This document shows positions 34,717 through 44,027 of a stretch of DNA of 64,000 bases, piece by piece; the stretch's first letter is position 1, and every line of letters begins with the position of its first letter. Both the position numbers and the translations under genes were made by a program. The DNA lies in contig CAMIVY010000011.1 in the NCBI GenBank assembly GCA_946402275.1, positions 31,240-95,239 of the forward strand, written 5' to 3'. The DNA is from an uncultured Prevotella sp. Lineage in GTDB: Bacteria > Bacteroidota > Bacteroidia > Bacteroidales > Bacteroidaceae. The notes beneath the pieces are model-generated. The model did no database searches and had not been told where the DNA came from. It saw nothing but the letters and a program-made list of their open reading frames with translations.

Positions 34717-35814
34717 ATGGCTTTTGAACAGGTGATAGGACAAAAGGAGGCTCAGGATCGCCTCATGAAGATGGTTGACGAAGGACGTCTTCCCCATGCT
34801 ATCATGCTCTGTGGTCCACAAGGCTGTGGAAAGATGGCATTAGCCTTGGGATTTGCCAAAGTGCTGCTGGGCGACAGTCCTATGCTTCAGAAATGGGAAC
34901 ATCCCGACCTGCATTTCACCTTTCCAACCATCAAGCTGCCCTCAATGACTGCAGACCATAAGCCCGTAAGTGACGACTTTGCCAGAGAATGGCACGAACT
35001 GATTATGGCAGGACCCTACTTCTCTATGACGGAATGGATGGATCTGATGGGAGGCGAAAACCAACAAGCCATTATTACAGCAGGCGAGAGTGACAACCTG
35101 AACCGTAAGCTGTCATTGAAATCAAGTCAGGGAGGCTACAAGGTAAGTCTCATCTGGTTGCCTGAGCGCATGAATATAGAGTGTGCCAACAAAATACTGA
35201 AACTATTGGAGGAGCCACCTTCGCAAACAGTATTCATCATGGTTTGCCAACAACCGGAAAAACTATTGGAAACCATCCGCAGTCGAGTACAGCGAATAGA
35301 TATAAAGCGAATAGCCGACGAAGACATCGAAGAAGCACTTCGCACCAAACGGGGAGTGAGCGATGATGTGGCATACAGAACGGCACGTAATGCCAACGGA
35401 AGCTGGTTGAAAGCATTGGAACTGCTCAGTGCTGATTCTGAAAACGAGCTCTTCCTGGACTTGTTCCAGATGCTGATGCGACTGGCCTATCAACGCAAGA
35501 TAAAAGACCTCAAGACTTGGTCAGAGCGCCTGGCAGGCATGGGTCGTGAGAAACAAAAGCGCTTCCTGGAATATTTCCTGCGCCTGATACGCGAGAACTT
35601 CATGTACAATTTCCACCAAGAGGAACTATGCTACATGACACAACGCGAAGAGGAGTTTGCCAAGAATTTTGCCCGTTTCATCAACGAGGCTAACATCCTG
35701 CTAATCAACGATATGACAAACCGTGCCATTCGTGATATCGGACAAAATGCCAATGCAAAAATCGTCTTCTTCGATATGGCCATGCAAATGATTGTACTAT
35801 TGATTCAGAAATAA
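34717..35814 (+). CDS. holB: DNA polymerase III subunit delta'
   Basis: 365-residue clamp-loader delta' subunit. It begins MAFEQVIGQKEAQDRLMKM, with Walker A-like CGPQGCGKMALALGFAK and LWLPERMNIECANKILKLLEEPP, the conserved delta'/gamma segment before FIMVCQQPEKLLETIRSR. ATG 34717 is preferred over 34600 because a promoter box lies just upstream and the family starts here. First gene of holB-ricT-gldH. Confidence 0.92.
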   Translation: MAFEQVIGQKEAQDRLMKMVDEGRLPHAIMLCGPQGCGKMALALGFAKVLLGDSPMLQKWEHPDLHFTFPTIKLPSMTADHKPVSDDFAREWHELIMAGPYFSMTEWMDLMGGENQQAIITAGESDNLNRKLSLKSSQGGYKVSLIWLPERMNIECANKILKLLEEPPSQTVFIMVCQQPEKLLETIRSRVQRIDIKRIADEDIEEALRTKRGVSDDVAYRTARNANGSWLKALELLSADSENELFLDLFQMLMRLAYQRKIKDLKTWSERLAGMGREKQKRFLEYFLRLIRENFMYNFHQEELCYMTQREEEFAKNFARFINEANILLINDMTNRAIRDIGQNANAKIVFFDMAMQMIVLLIQK

Positions 35815-35824
35815 ACAAAGATAA

Positions 35825-36961
35825 ATGGAAAAAGAACTAAGCATAAAGACTGGATGCGACCGCGGACTGTGCAAGAACGGCGTGGGACGACAGGACAGAC
35901 AGCTAAACACGTATGACTGGCTAGCTGATGTGCCAGGCAATATTGATACAACCGACTTGGTAGAGGTACAATTCAAGCACACTCGTAAGGGATACTATCA
36001 CAACGTGAACAAACTGGACCTGAAGAAAGGCGACATCGTAGCCGTTGAGGCAAATCCTGGACATGACATTGGTGTGGTCTCCCTGACCGGACGACTGGTT
36101 AAGTTGCAACTGAAGAAGGCAAACCTCAAGAGTGCCGACGACATCAAGCGTGTCTATCGAATAGCGCGCCCTATCGATATGGAGAAATTCCATGAGGCCA
36201 AAGCCCGTGAGCATGCCACTATGATAGAAAGCCGACAAATCGCCAAAGGACTCGGATTGAAGATGAAGATTGGCGACGTAGAATACCAGGGCGACTGCAA
36301 TAAGGCCATATTCTATTATATCGCCGACGAGCGCGTTGATTTCCGACAGCTTATCAAGGACTTAGCTGCCACCTTCCATGTTCGCATCGAGATGAAGCAG
36401 ATTGGCGCACGCCAGGAAGCCGGTTTGATAGGAGGAACAGGCCCTTGCGGACGTGAGCTGTGCTGTGCCACCTGGATGAAAAACTTCGTCAGCGTAGGTA
36501 CTTCAGCAGCCCGTTTCCAAGACATCTCGCTGAATCCACAGAAGTTGGCAGGCATGTGTGCCAAGTTAAAATGTTGTCTTAACTACGAAGTGGATGATTA
36601 CGTAGAAGCCAGCAGGAAGCTGCCCTCCAAGGAAGCAATGCTACAAACGCAAGATAGCGACTACTATTATTTCAAGGCAGACATCCTGGCAGGATTGATT
36701 ACCTACTCTACCGACAAGAACATAGCAGCCAATCTGGAAACTATCACGGCAGAACGAGCCAAGGAGATCATAGAAATGAACAAAAAAGGTGAAAAACCCT
36801 CATCTCTACAGGAAGACGGCAACCGGAATGCTCCTGTTGGACCTGTCGATTTGGCCACCCAGGAAAATATCAATCGCTTTGATCGTGCCAAGAAGAAAAA
36901 GAAAAAGAAAAAGCCCAGAAATCCTGAGCAGAATACTTCAGCCCACAATGGCAAAGAATAA
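35825..36961 (+). CDS. ricT: PSP1-domain protein (RicT/YaaT family)
   Basis: 378 residues with the PSP1 C-terminal domain and the conserved cysteine segment GGTGPCGRELCCATWMKNF plus MCAKLKCCLNYE. In Bacillus, RicT is part of an Fe-S-containing complex affecting RNA processing; the role in Bacteroidota is not established. It has a Cys-containing N-terminus (KTGCDRGLCKNGVGR) and a Lys-rich C-terminal tail (KKKKKKKPRNP). It lies 10 bp after holB and overlaps gldH by 14 bp. Confidence 0.9.
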   Translation: MEKELSIKTGCDRGLCKNGVGRQDRQLNTYDWLADVPGNIDTTDLVEVQFKHTRKGYYHNVNKLDLKKGDIVAVEANPGHDIGVVSLTGRLVKLQLKKANLKSADDIKRVYRIARPIDMEKFHEAKAREHATMIESRQIAKGLGLKMKIGDVEYQGDCNKAIFYYIADERVDFRQLIKDLAATFHVRIEMKQIGARQEAGLIGGTGPCGRELCCATWMKNFVSVGTSAARFQDISLNPQKLAGMCAKLKCCLNYEVDDYVEASRKLPSKEAMLQTQDSDYYYFKADILAGLITYSTDKNIAANLETITAERAKEIIEMNKKGEKPSSLQEDGNRNAPVGPVDLATQENINRFDRAKKKKKKKKPRNPEQNTSAHNGKE

Positions 36962-37469
36962 GTACTCCTTATTATATATAGGGGTATTCATGATGCTCAT
37001 TTTGACAGCCTGCCACGAAAAGACTGTCTATCATGATTATCAGCAGCCCTCTTCTTCCGGTTGGGAGAAGAATGACCCTTTGTCCTTCCATATTCCAGCT
37101 GTCAAGGAAACTGGCAACTATGTTGAGGAAGTCGGCCTCCGGATTAATGGCAGATTCCCTTTCCAGAACTTGAACCTTATTATAGAACAAACTAAGAAGA
37201 ATACAGGGGAAATGCTATGCGACACTCTAGTATGCAAGCTTATCAGCAAACGGGGATATCCCGAAGGGAGAGGCATCAGCGAATATCAGTATATCTTCCC
37301 CCTGAAAACCCTTCCTCTGGAAAAAGACGACTCCCTGTTCATTGAGATACGCCACGACATGAAACGGGAGATTCTGCCTGGAATCACAGATGTTGGCATT
37401 AAACTGAGCAGAGTATCAAGAACGCAGAAGATTGCGACTCGCATCCAGTCTCAGGAAGATAAACAATAG
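36948..37469 (+). CDS. gldH: GldH-family gliding lipoprotein
   Basis: 173-residue lipoprotein (MMLILTACHEKTVYHDYQ). Segments WEKNDPLSFHIPAV and EEVGLRINGRFPFQNLNLII match GldH. In Flavobacterium GldH is needed for gliding; non-gliding Bacteroidota keep it, so the role here is unclear. ATG 36948 sits inside the 3' end of ricT. The 3' end overlaps the convergent rodA by 54 bp. Confidence 0.85.
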   Translation: MAKNKYSLLYIGVFMMLILTACHEKTVYHDYQQPSSSGWEKNDPLSFHIPAVKETGNYVEEVGLRINGRFPFQNLNLIIEQTKKNTGEMLCDTLVCKLISKRGYPEGRGISEYQYIFPLKTLPLEKDDSLFIEIRHDMKREILPGITDVGIKLSRVSRTQKIATRIQSQEDKQ

Positions 37470-38879
37470 GAACGTGAAGCCCCACAGCGAAGAGCCTCCG
37501 TAGCTGAAGAACGGCAACGGAATACCGATTACAGGAGTTAGCCCCAGCACCATGCCCACATTGATAAACACATGGAAGAGGAAGATGCTTAGCACACAAT
37601 AACCATACACCCTCCCAAAGCGGAAAGGTTGCCGTTCCGACAAGAAAATCAGTCGCCAGATAAGCAACAAGAACAGGATGAGCACACCTGCAGAACCTAC
37701 AAAGCCTTCCTCCTCACCTACTGTACAGAAGATAAAGTCCGTATCTTGCTCTGGCACAAACTTCAATTTCGTCTGCGTGCCATTGAGGAAACCTTTTCCT
37801 TCCAATCCTCCTGACCCGATGGCGATTTCGCTCTGATGAACGTTATATCCCGCACCGCGCAAGTCTTCATCCAGCCCTAAAAGTACATTAATACGCGAAC
37901 GCTGATGTGGTTCCATCACATTATTCATGATAAAGCCTGCCCCATAGAAAAAACCTAAGGACCCCAAGGAAAAGAGAGCTATGAAGAAATAGCTGTGAAG
38001 GCGCGAGTTCAGCCCTTCCCACACCAGATATCCTATCAGCACTGCCGTCATGGCCAACTGAACATAAGTTACGTCGAAGGGTAACTTAACCATGAAGAGT
38101 AGAACGATCGAGATGCCTATGCAATACATAAGCAGGCGAAAAGCTTTCCGCGGGTTGCAGTAAACCCACACCATCCCTATGGTAAACAGTTGGATAAGCA
38201 ACAATACACTATATTTTCCCACCGAGGTGGCTGAATCTGCTATATAAACCTCTGCATACCGAATGCCCACCACGAAATAGATAACCATAGCAACGCCTGT
38301 GAACAGGATGGATCCCGGCATTCCCTCGCGATAAAACATCAGGAAAAAAGACAGATAAACCAGAGCGGAACCCGTTTCTCGCTGCAGCACAATACAAATC
38401 ATGGGCACTAAGATGATTGCTAGCGTGGCAAGGAAATGCTTCCACTGATTGATGTTATACCCATAAGTGGACATGAACTTGGCCAATGCCAACGCGGTGG
38501 CAAACTTGGCAAACTCAGCAGGCTGAAGTCTTAGCGGACCAATCACCAGCCAGGAATGGGATCCCTTGATACTGTGCGGGTTGAAGATGGTTCCGAAGAG
38601 CAACAACACCAACAGCCCATAGATAATATAAGAGAAGGTGTCATAGAATCGGTCGTCCAACATGATGAGGACAAAGCCAAGCACAATGCTGGTGCCAATC
38701 CATACTATTTGCATACCTGAACGGGTGGACAGACTGAAGATATCAGTCTCGCCATAGGAATAGCTTGCTCCACACACACTAATCCACCCAAACGACAGCA
38801 GGGCGATATAGAGCAATATCGTCCACCAGTCAATAGAGCGTAACACGCTTGTTCCCCGTTTATCTGCTTGTCGTACCAT
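37416..38879 (-). CDS. rodA: Rod shape-determining glycosyltransferase RodA
   Basis: SEDS-family peptidoglycan polymerase of the elongasome, 487 residues with ~10-12 membrane helices. It begins MVRQADKRGTSVLRSIDWWT and contains KGSHSWLVIGPLRLQPAEFAK and the C-terminal GIPLPFFSYGGSSLWGF. The start at 38879 matches the family and overlaps the 3' end of PBP2 by 20 bp; upstream in-frame codons lie in the PBP2 gene and are not expected to be used. Last gene of the shape operon. Confidence 0.93.
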   Translation of the reverse strand: MVRQADKRGTSVLRSIDWWTILLYIALLSFGWISVCGASYSYGETDIFSLSTRSGMQIVWIGTSIVLGFVLIMLDDRFYDTFSYIIYGLLVLLLFGTIFNPHSIKGSHSWLVIGPLRLQPAEFAKFATALALAKFMSTYGYNINQWKHFLATLAIILVPMICIVLQRETGSALVYLSFFLMFYREGMPGSILFTGVAMVIYFVVGIRYAEVYIADSATSVGKYSVLLLIQLFTIGMVWVYCNPRKAFRLLMYCIGISIVLLFMVKLPFDVTYVQLAMTAVLIGYLVWEGLNSRLHSYFFIALFSLGSLGFFYGAGFIMNNVMEPHQRSRINVLLGLDEDLRGAGYNVHQSEIAIGSGGLEGKGFLNGTQTKLKFVPEQDTDFIFCTVGEEEGFVGSAGVLILFLLLIWRLIFLSERQPFRFGRVYGYCVLSIFLFHVFINVGMVLGLTPVIGIPLPFFSYGGSSLWGFTFLLFIFLRLDASRNLLRS

Positions 38880-40713
38880 AAGAAATATGTCTGTTTTGGA
38901 ACTCCGTAGCCCGTTTCTCCGAAGCCTCGGAAAGTTTTCCGTGAATATATTTTTCCATGATGAGTCCACCAATAGGCACACCATAAGTGGCACCCCATCC
39001 ACCATTCTCCACATAGACGGCAACGGCAATCTTGGGATTATCCATTGGAGCAAAGCCCATGAATACCGAGTGGTCGTGACCACGATTCTGCGCAGTACCC
39101 GTCTTTCCACAAGCCATAAAGTCGTACTTGGCCAGTTCGTGACAGGTTCCACCCGTTGCCGAAGCACGCATTCCCTGTACGACATAGTCGTAGGAAGCAC
39201 GACTTGCCATCGTCTTACGCCGCTTGGTATAAAGGGTGTCCAAAGGCTCCCCCTGTATTTTCTTCACGACATGCGGAGTAATGAACCATCCCCGATTAGC
39301 AATAGTAGCACCCAGATTGGCAATCTGCAGTGGTGTCGCATTGACCTCTCCCTGACCGATGGCAATAGAGATGATGGTCAGTCCGTTCCAGGAGCCTTTA
39401 TAAGCTCTGTCGTAGAAGTCAGCATTAGGAATCAGTCCACGCTTCTCTCCTGGCAAGTCGATACCCAGCTTATAGCCAAAGCCCATGCTCACCATATAGT
39501 CGCGCCATGTATTCATGGCTTTCTGAACAGAGCCATACTTCGACTTAGCACCAATCATATAGAAAAGTCCCCAGCAGAAATATCCGTTACAGGAGGTGGA
39601 GAGTGCGGGAACCAGGGGCAGCGGCGACGCATGACCGTGACATCCTACATGCAGTCCTTTATAGTTAAAGCCGTGTCCGCAGGGATATGCTGTCTTTGTG
39701 GGATGGATTATCCCCTCTGTCATAAAGGTCAGCCCCTGTGTGGTCTTAAAGGTAGAACCTGGCGGATACTGACCCATGATACTACGGTTAAGCAATGGCT
39801 TCCAGACGTTCTGACTCAACAGACGGTGGCTCTTTGAACGCTGACGGCCTACCATCATACGAGGGTCGTAACTGGGCGAGCTGACCATGCAGAGGACCTC
39901 ACCCGTAGAAGGCTCGATAGCCACGATGCTGCCTATCTTTCCCTCCATCAGCCGTTCACCCAGGGCTTGTAACTCCGCATCAATCCCCAAGGTAAGGTTC
40001 TTGCCTGCTACAGGCCGGCGGTCGTATTTTCCATTCTGATAGCGGCCCTGCACCCTTCCGTGAGCATCACGGAGCAGAATCTGCATACCCTTTTCGCCAC
40101 GTAACTGTTTCTCGTAACTGCGTTCCACACCCAGTTTGCCAATATAGTCTCCTGGCTGATAATACTCGTCTTCCTCGATGTCTGCAGGCGATACCTCCGC
40201 AACATCTCCCAGTACATGAGCAGCAAAGGGATATTGGTACTGACGGATGGAACGCCGCTGGACATAGAATCCAGGGAAATGGAACATCTTTTCCTGAAAG
40301 ACGGAGTATTCCTTGTCAGAAAGCTGACTCATGAAAATCTGCTGGGTAAAGCGTGAATAACCCGGATTTTTGGAGCGGTCTTTAATCGTCTCCATGCGGT
40401 GGTCGAAGTCTTCCTTCGTAATATTGAGCGCTGCACACAAATCGAGCGTGTCCAAATGGTCTTTTGCCTCGTTCATCACAACCATGATGTCATAGGCAGG
40501 CTGGTTATACACCAGCAACTTACCATTTCGGTCCGTAATGATGCCACGGGACGGGTATTCTATCTTCTTCAGAAAAGCATTAGAGTCGGCACTCTTCTTA
40601 TAGTCGTCGCTGGTAATCTGCAGGGAAAAGAGACGTATGATATAGACAACCACTATGAGAGTGGCCACCCCGCCAATCACATATTGCCTATAGTCTAATT
40701 CGTGATTCCTCAT
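38860..40713 (-). CDS. mrdA: Penicillin-binding protein 2 (elongation transpeptidase)
   Basis: 617-residue class B PBP. It has an N-terminal membrane helix (VIGGVATLIVVVYIIRLFSL), a dimerisation domain with FLKKIEYPSRGIITDRNG, and a transpeptidase domain with SxxK in PPGSTFKTTQ, SxN in STSCNGYFC and KTG in MACGKTGTAQN. It works with RodA and the MreBCD scaffold in side-wall synthesis. Thirty bp from mreD; overlaps rodA by 20 bp. Confidence 0.95.
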   Translation of the reverse strand: MRNHELDYRQYVIGGVATLIVVVYIIRLFSLQITSDDYKKSADSNAFLKKIEYPSRGIITDRNGKLLVYNQPAYDIMVVMNEAKDHLDTLDLCAALNITKEDFDHRMETIKDRSKNPGYSRFTQQIFMSQLSDKEYSVFQEKMFHFPGFYVQRRSIRQYQYPFAAHVLGDVAEVSPADIEEDEYYQPGDYIGKLGVERSYEKQLRGEKGMQILLRDAHGRVQGRYQNGKYDRRPVAGKNLTLGIDAELQALGERLMEGKIGSIVAIEPSTGEVLCMVSSPSYDPRMMVGRQRSKSHRLLSQNVWKPLLNRSIMGQYPPGSTFKTTQGLTFMTEGIIHPTKTAYPCGHGFNYKGLHVGCHGHASPLPLVPALSTSCNGYFCWGLFYMIGAKSKYGSVQKAMNTWRDYMVSMGFGYKLGIDLPGEKRGLIPNADFYDRAYKGSWNGLTIISIAIGQGEVNATPLQIANLGATIANRGWFITPHVVKKIQGEPLDTLYTKRRKTMASRASYDYVVQGMRASATGGTCHELAKYDFMACGKTGTAQNRGHDHSVFMGFAPMDNPKIAVAVYVENGGWGATYGVPIGGLIMEKYIHGKLSEASEKRATEFQNRHISYGTTSR

Positions 40714-40743
40714 CTGTTACCCTTCTAATGATATGCGAGGCCT

Positions 40744-41244
40744 TTATTTGCTTCTCGTGTATTCAAAAGCTGCAATCAACAGCAGTGTTATCAACGTGCT
40801 ACCTGTCACACAGAGAACCCACTGTAGCCAATTAATGAAACTGAATATTTCCAATGTATAGAATACCAGACAAAAGAGGAAAACTAATATGAAAACATAG
40901 AGGCTATACTTAACTGGTCCCAGTGCTTTAGCTGATGGCACTAGGTTTTCGTCAGAGTCGCGAGGAGCAAATAGTTCGAGTGCATAAGGCTGGATAATCG
41001 CAATCAACGTCAGCGAGGAAGAAGCCAGACCTGGTGTATTGGTAAAGCAGTCGATAAGCAGTCCGAGCATAAAGCTCCATAGCAGGACGGCCCACTTGGG
41101 ATGGTTTCGAGGAAACAGCACGACGAAATAAACGTAGAACAACGGGGTGGCATAATGGAACAAGTGGATGCGTCCCAGCACTAATACCTGTGCCAAGATG
41201 AAAAGGAAAAACCAAAGAACCCGTTTCAACAAATCTGCAGTCAT
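40744..41244 (-). CDS. mreD: Rod shape-determining protein MreD
   Basis: 166-residue integral membrane protein with about five helices (RVLWFFLFILAQVLVLGRIH, WAVLLWSFMLGLLIDCF, SLYVFILVFLFCLVF). Sequence is weakly conserved, but size, topology and position between mreC (4 bp) and PBP2 identify it. Confidence 0.88.
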   Translation of the reverse strand: MTADLLKRVLWFFLFILAQVLVLGRIHLFHYATPLFYVYFVVLFPRNHPKWAVLLWSFMLGLLIDCFTNTPGLASSSLTLIAIIQPYALELFAPRDSDENLVPSAKALGPVKYSLYVFILVFLFCLVFYTLEIFSFINWLQWVLCVTGSTLITLLLIAAFEYTRSK

Positions 41245-41248
41245 AGAT

Positions 41249-42118
41249 TTACTGGTTTACGTTAAGTTTCAATGAGTCTTTAGCAGCCTGTATCAGTTTC
41301 AAGCGCTCCTCAATAGCCTGGTCGTTGATAACCACCACATCCCGTAAATTACCGAAATCAGTTGACAGCCTCACCTTCAGCTTATAGGAAAGTCCGTCAC
41401 GTGAATTATAGACCTCCACGATCTGACCTACCAACACGCCTGGCGGGAAGATACTCGAGAATCCATTCGTTTCCACCCAGTCGCCTCGCTTAAAACGAGC
41501 GTGACGGGGAATATCCTCCACATAAGCATAACGGGCATCCTCGCCATACCATCTGAGCACACCGAAATATTCGTGCCCACGAATGGCACAGCTGATACGC
41601 GACGACTTGCTGTTCAGTACGGGAATCACCACCGTATAGTGTGATGCAACTAGATAGGTTACACCGACAATGCCCTTTCCACAAGCCACACCCATACCCA
41701 CTCTGATACTGTCGGCAGACCCTTTGTCAATGGTCATCAGGTTGTTCGTCTTGTTCAGTTCATTCGTGACAACTTTTGCTGGAATCAGCTTATAGTGGCT
41801 CAGGAATTCAAGTCCCTGCTGCTCCTTAGGATCTTCCTGCTTGGTAGCCTCCCCATACAAGCGACGCAACTGAGAAACCTGACGCTCCAAATAGAAATTG
41901 CGAAGCGTCAAGTCCTCGTTTACTTTTTTCATTGAGATATACGACTCCACAGCAGACGTCCATTCGTAGATACGTCCAATAACAACATTGGCAGACGAGA
42001 ACCATACACTTCCTTGATAACTGTTATACTGGAACAGCAGGACAAGGCTGATGACTTCGAGTACCACGAACAGAACCCAGTGGTAATACTTTCCCAGGAA
42101 TTCCAGCAGGTTCTTCAT
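41249..42118 (-). CDS. mreC: Rod shape-determining protein MreC
   Basis: 289 residues: one N-terminal membrane helix, a coiled coil (~65-105, LTLRNFYLERQVSQLRRLYG) and the beta-barrel MreC core (AKVVTNELNKTNNLMTIDKG, GKGIVGVTYLVASHYTVVIP). Periplasmic scaffold joining MreB/D to PBP2. Ten bp after mreB. Confidence 0.94.
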   Translation of the reverse strand: MKNLLEFLGKYYHWVLFVVLEVISLVLLFQYNSYQGSVWFSSANVVIGRIYEWTSAVESYISMKKVNEDLTLRNFYLERQVSQLRRLYGEATKQEDPKEQQGLEFLSHYKLIPAKVVTNELNKTNNLMTIDKGSADSIRVGMGVACGKGIVGVTYLVASHYTVVIPVLNSKSSRISCAIRGHEYFGVLRWYGEDARYAYVEDIPRHARFKRGDWVETNGFSSIFPPGVLVGQIVEVYNSRDGLSYKLKVRLSTDFGNLRDVVVINDQAIEERLKLIQAAKDSLKLNVNQ

Positions 42119-42128
42119 CTATTCCCAA

Positions 42129-43151
42129 TTAACGCATCAAGAAGTTAAAGCGGTCCACATTCTTAAGGGCAATACCAGCGCCCTTGGCAACAGAATGCAA
42201 TGGGTCCTCTGCAATGTGGAAGGGGATGTTTATTTTGTCTTCCAAACGACGGTCAAGACCACGCAGCAAAGCACCGCCTCCCGTAAGCCAGATACCGTTC
42301 TTCACGATGTCAGCATACAGCTCTGGCGGTGTGTTCTCCAATGCAGAGAGCACAGCATTCTCAATCTTGGCAACAGTCTTGTCCAGGCAGTGAGCTATCT
42401 CCTGATAACATACGGGAACCTCCATAGGCAGTGCTGTGATACGGTTTGGTCCATGAACGATATAGTCCTCTGGAGCCTCATCGCCCAAGTCTGTCAACGC
42501 AGAGCCTACTGCTATCTTGATACGTTCAGCCATACGCTCCGATACGCGCACGTTGTGCTGACGAGACATATACTCCTGGATATCGGCTGTCAAGTCGTCG
42601 CCGGCAGTACGGATGGAGTTGTTCGATACAATACCACCCAGAGAGATAACGGCAATCTCCGTTGAGCCACCGCCGATATCAATAATCATATTGCCCTCAG
42701 GAGCCTCCACATCTACGCCAATACCTATGGCAGCCGCCATGGGCTCGAAAATCAGATAGACATCACGACCACCGGCGTGCTCTGCAGAGTCACGCACGGC
42801 ACGCAGCTCCACCTCTGTAGAACCAGAAGGAACACCAATCACCATACGGAGAGTGGGCGAAAAAAGGCGCGAACCAGTATGTACCATCCTGATAAGACTA
42901 CGTATCATCTGCTCGCAGGCAGAGAAGTCGGCTATCACGCCATCACGGAGAGGACGTACAGTACGGATATTTTCGTGCGTCTTCTCATACATCATCTTTG
43001 CCTTCGACCCCACCGCTATCATCTTATCGGTATGACGGTCAAGTGCTACAACTGACGGCTCGTCAACCACAATCTTATCATCACTGATAATAATCGTATT
43101 AGCCGTTCCCAAGTCCATTGCTATCCCATGGACAAAACTAAAAAATCCCAT
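42129..43151 (-). CDS. mreB: Rod shape-determining actin homologue MreB
   Basis: 340-residue cytoskeletal ATPase. Nucleotide-binding motifs: AMDLGTANTIII (phosphate 1), GNMIIDIGGGSTEIAVISLGG (phosphate 2, split here for length) and WLTGGGALLRGLDR (adenosine). Start of the shape genes, preceded by the IMP cyclohydrolase gene with a 26-bp gap, so the two are probably cotranscribed. Confidence 0.97.
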   Translation of the reverse strand: MGFFSFVHGIAMDLGTANTIIISDDKIVVDEPSVVALDRHTDKMIAVGSKAKMMYEKTHENIRTVRPLRDGVIADFSACEQMIRSLIRMVHTGSRLFSPTLRMVIGVPSGSTEVELRAVRDSAEHAGGRDVYLIFEPMAAAIGIGVDVEAPEGNMIIDIGGGSTEIAVISLGGIVSNNSIRTAGDDLTADIQEYMSRQHNVRVSERMAERIKIAVGSALTDLGDEAPEDYIVHGPNRITALPMEVPVCYQEIAHCLDKTVAKIENAVLSALENTPPELYADIVKNGIWLTGGGALLRGLDRRLEDKINIPFHIAEDPLHSVAKGAGIALKNVDRFNFLMR

Positions 43152-43177
43152 TCTTCTAAATTATCAATTATCAATTA

Positions 43178-43774
43178 TTACTTCTCTACAAACCAGGCGT
43201 GGATGGCAGTATCATAATGCGAGCTGACGCCAAAGGCGCGGGTGGCGAACATACGGCGCTGCTCTTTAGTGGTCTCAGCGCCCTGCTTGTTCAGAATATC
43301 AAGCAACACGCTGTACTCAGCTTTGCTGGGTACTATTACAACATCGTTGAAGTTCTTGGCACCGGCACGAATCAGCGAGATTCCACCGATATCAATCTTC
43401 TCAATGATATCTTCCTCCGATGCACCGCTGGCAACAGTCTGTTCAAAAGGATACAAATCTACAATCACCAAGTCAATTTCAGGAATCTCATACTGAGCCA
43501 TCTGTTCACGGTCACCCTCATTCTCACGACGTCCCAAGATTCCTCCAAACACTTTAGGGTGCAGAGTCTTCACACGACCACCCAGAATAGAAGGATAAGT
43601 CGTCACATTCTCCACTTTCTCACAAGGATAGCCCAACGACTCGATAAAAGTCTGCGTACCACCTGTTGACAGGAACTTCACACCCTCTTCATTGAGCTTC
43701 TTGAGCAGCTCCTCCAGCCCATCCTTGTGAAACACAGAGATGAGCGCTGTCTTAATCTTCTTACTATCTGCCAT
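43178..43774 (-). CDS. Stand-alone IMP cyclohydrolase (PurH N-terminal domain)
   Basis: 198-residue MGS-like domain that closes the purine ring to IMP. Shows KTALISVFHKDGLEELLKKL, FLSTGGTQTFIE, GGRVKTLHPKVFGGILGRR and IDIGGISLIRAGAKNF. It ends cleanly at SHYDTAIHAWFVEK, the domain boundary of bifunctional PurH, with no downstream AICARFT remnant. The missing activity is encoded at 14936-16123. It sits before mreB, where other Bacteroidota can carry full-length purH (from memory). Confidence 0.92.
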   Translation of the reverse strand: MADSKKIKTALISVFHKDGLEELLKKLNEEGVKFLSTGGTQTFIESLGYPCEKVENVTTYPSILGGRVKTLHPKVFGGILGRRENEGDREQMAQYEIPEIDLVIVDLYPFEQTVASGASEEDIIEKIDIGGISLIRAGAKNFNDVVIVPSKAEYSVLLDILNKQGAETTKEQRRMFATRAFGVSSHYDTAIHAWFVEK

Positions 43775-43790
43775 AATATAACGTTATATT
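43775..43790. repeat. 16-bp perfect palindrome abutting the IMP cyclohydrolase start codon
   Basis: aatataacgttatatt reads the same on both strands and ends directly at the ATG (43774). It covers the expected ribosome-binding region, so it could be an operator or an mRNA hairpin. Confidence 0.6.
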
Positions 43791-43798
43791 TTAGGCTG

Positions 43799-43806
43799 CA
43801 AAAATA
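43799..43806 (-). promoter_or_regulatory. -7 box of the IMP cyclohydrolase-mre operon
   Basis: TATTTTTG on the minus strand, 25 bp upstream of the ATG. No good -33 element. Confidence 0.5.
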
Positions 43807-43989
43807 CAAAAAAGACAGCATTTCCCCACATGTTTCTCGAAAAATTTTATATTACTTCTAAAATAAATAATGTAAGTCAATGATTGGAGGGCTACGGAGT
43901 GTAGAAAACAAGAACACACATTCCATGGCGTTTTTGTTCTTTTTTTGAATTTTTTTCTCCCATTATTCGTCAATTTCGAATAATTTTTG

Positions 43990-43997
43990 TACCTTTG
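43990..43997 (+). promoter_or_regulatory. -7 box of the porin gene
   Basis: TACCTTTG followed by CACCC, 31 bp before ATG 44028. It excludes translation starts before ~44000. Confidence 0.6.
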
Positions 43998-44027
43998 CAC
44001 CCAAATTTTATCAACCAGATGACATAT

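Noticed and set aside
38880..39200. Upstream extension of RodA by 107 residues
   Set aside because: The extension lies inside the PBP2 gene in another frame and does not match RodA; MVRQ at 38879 fits the family.
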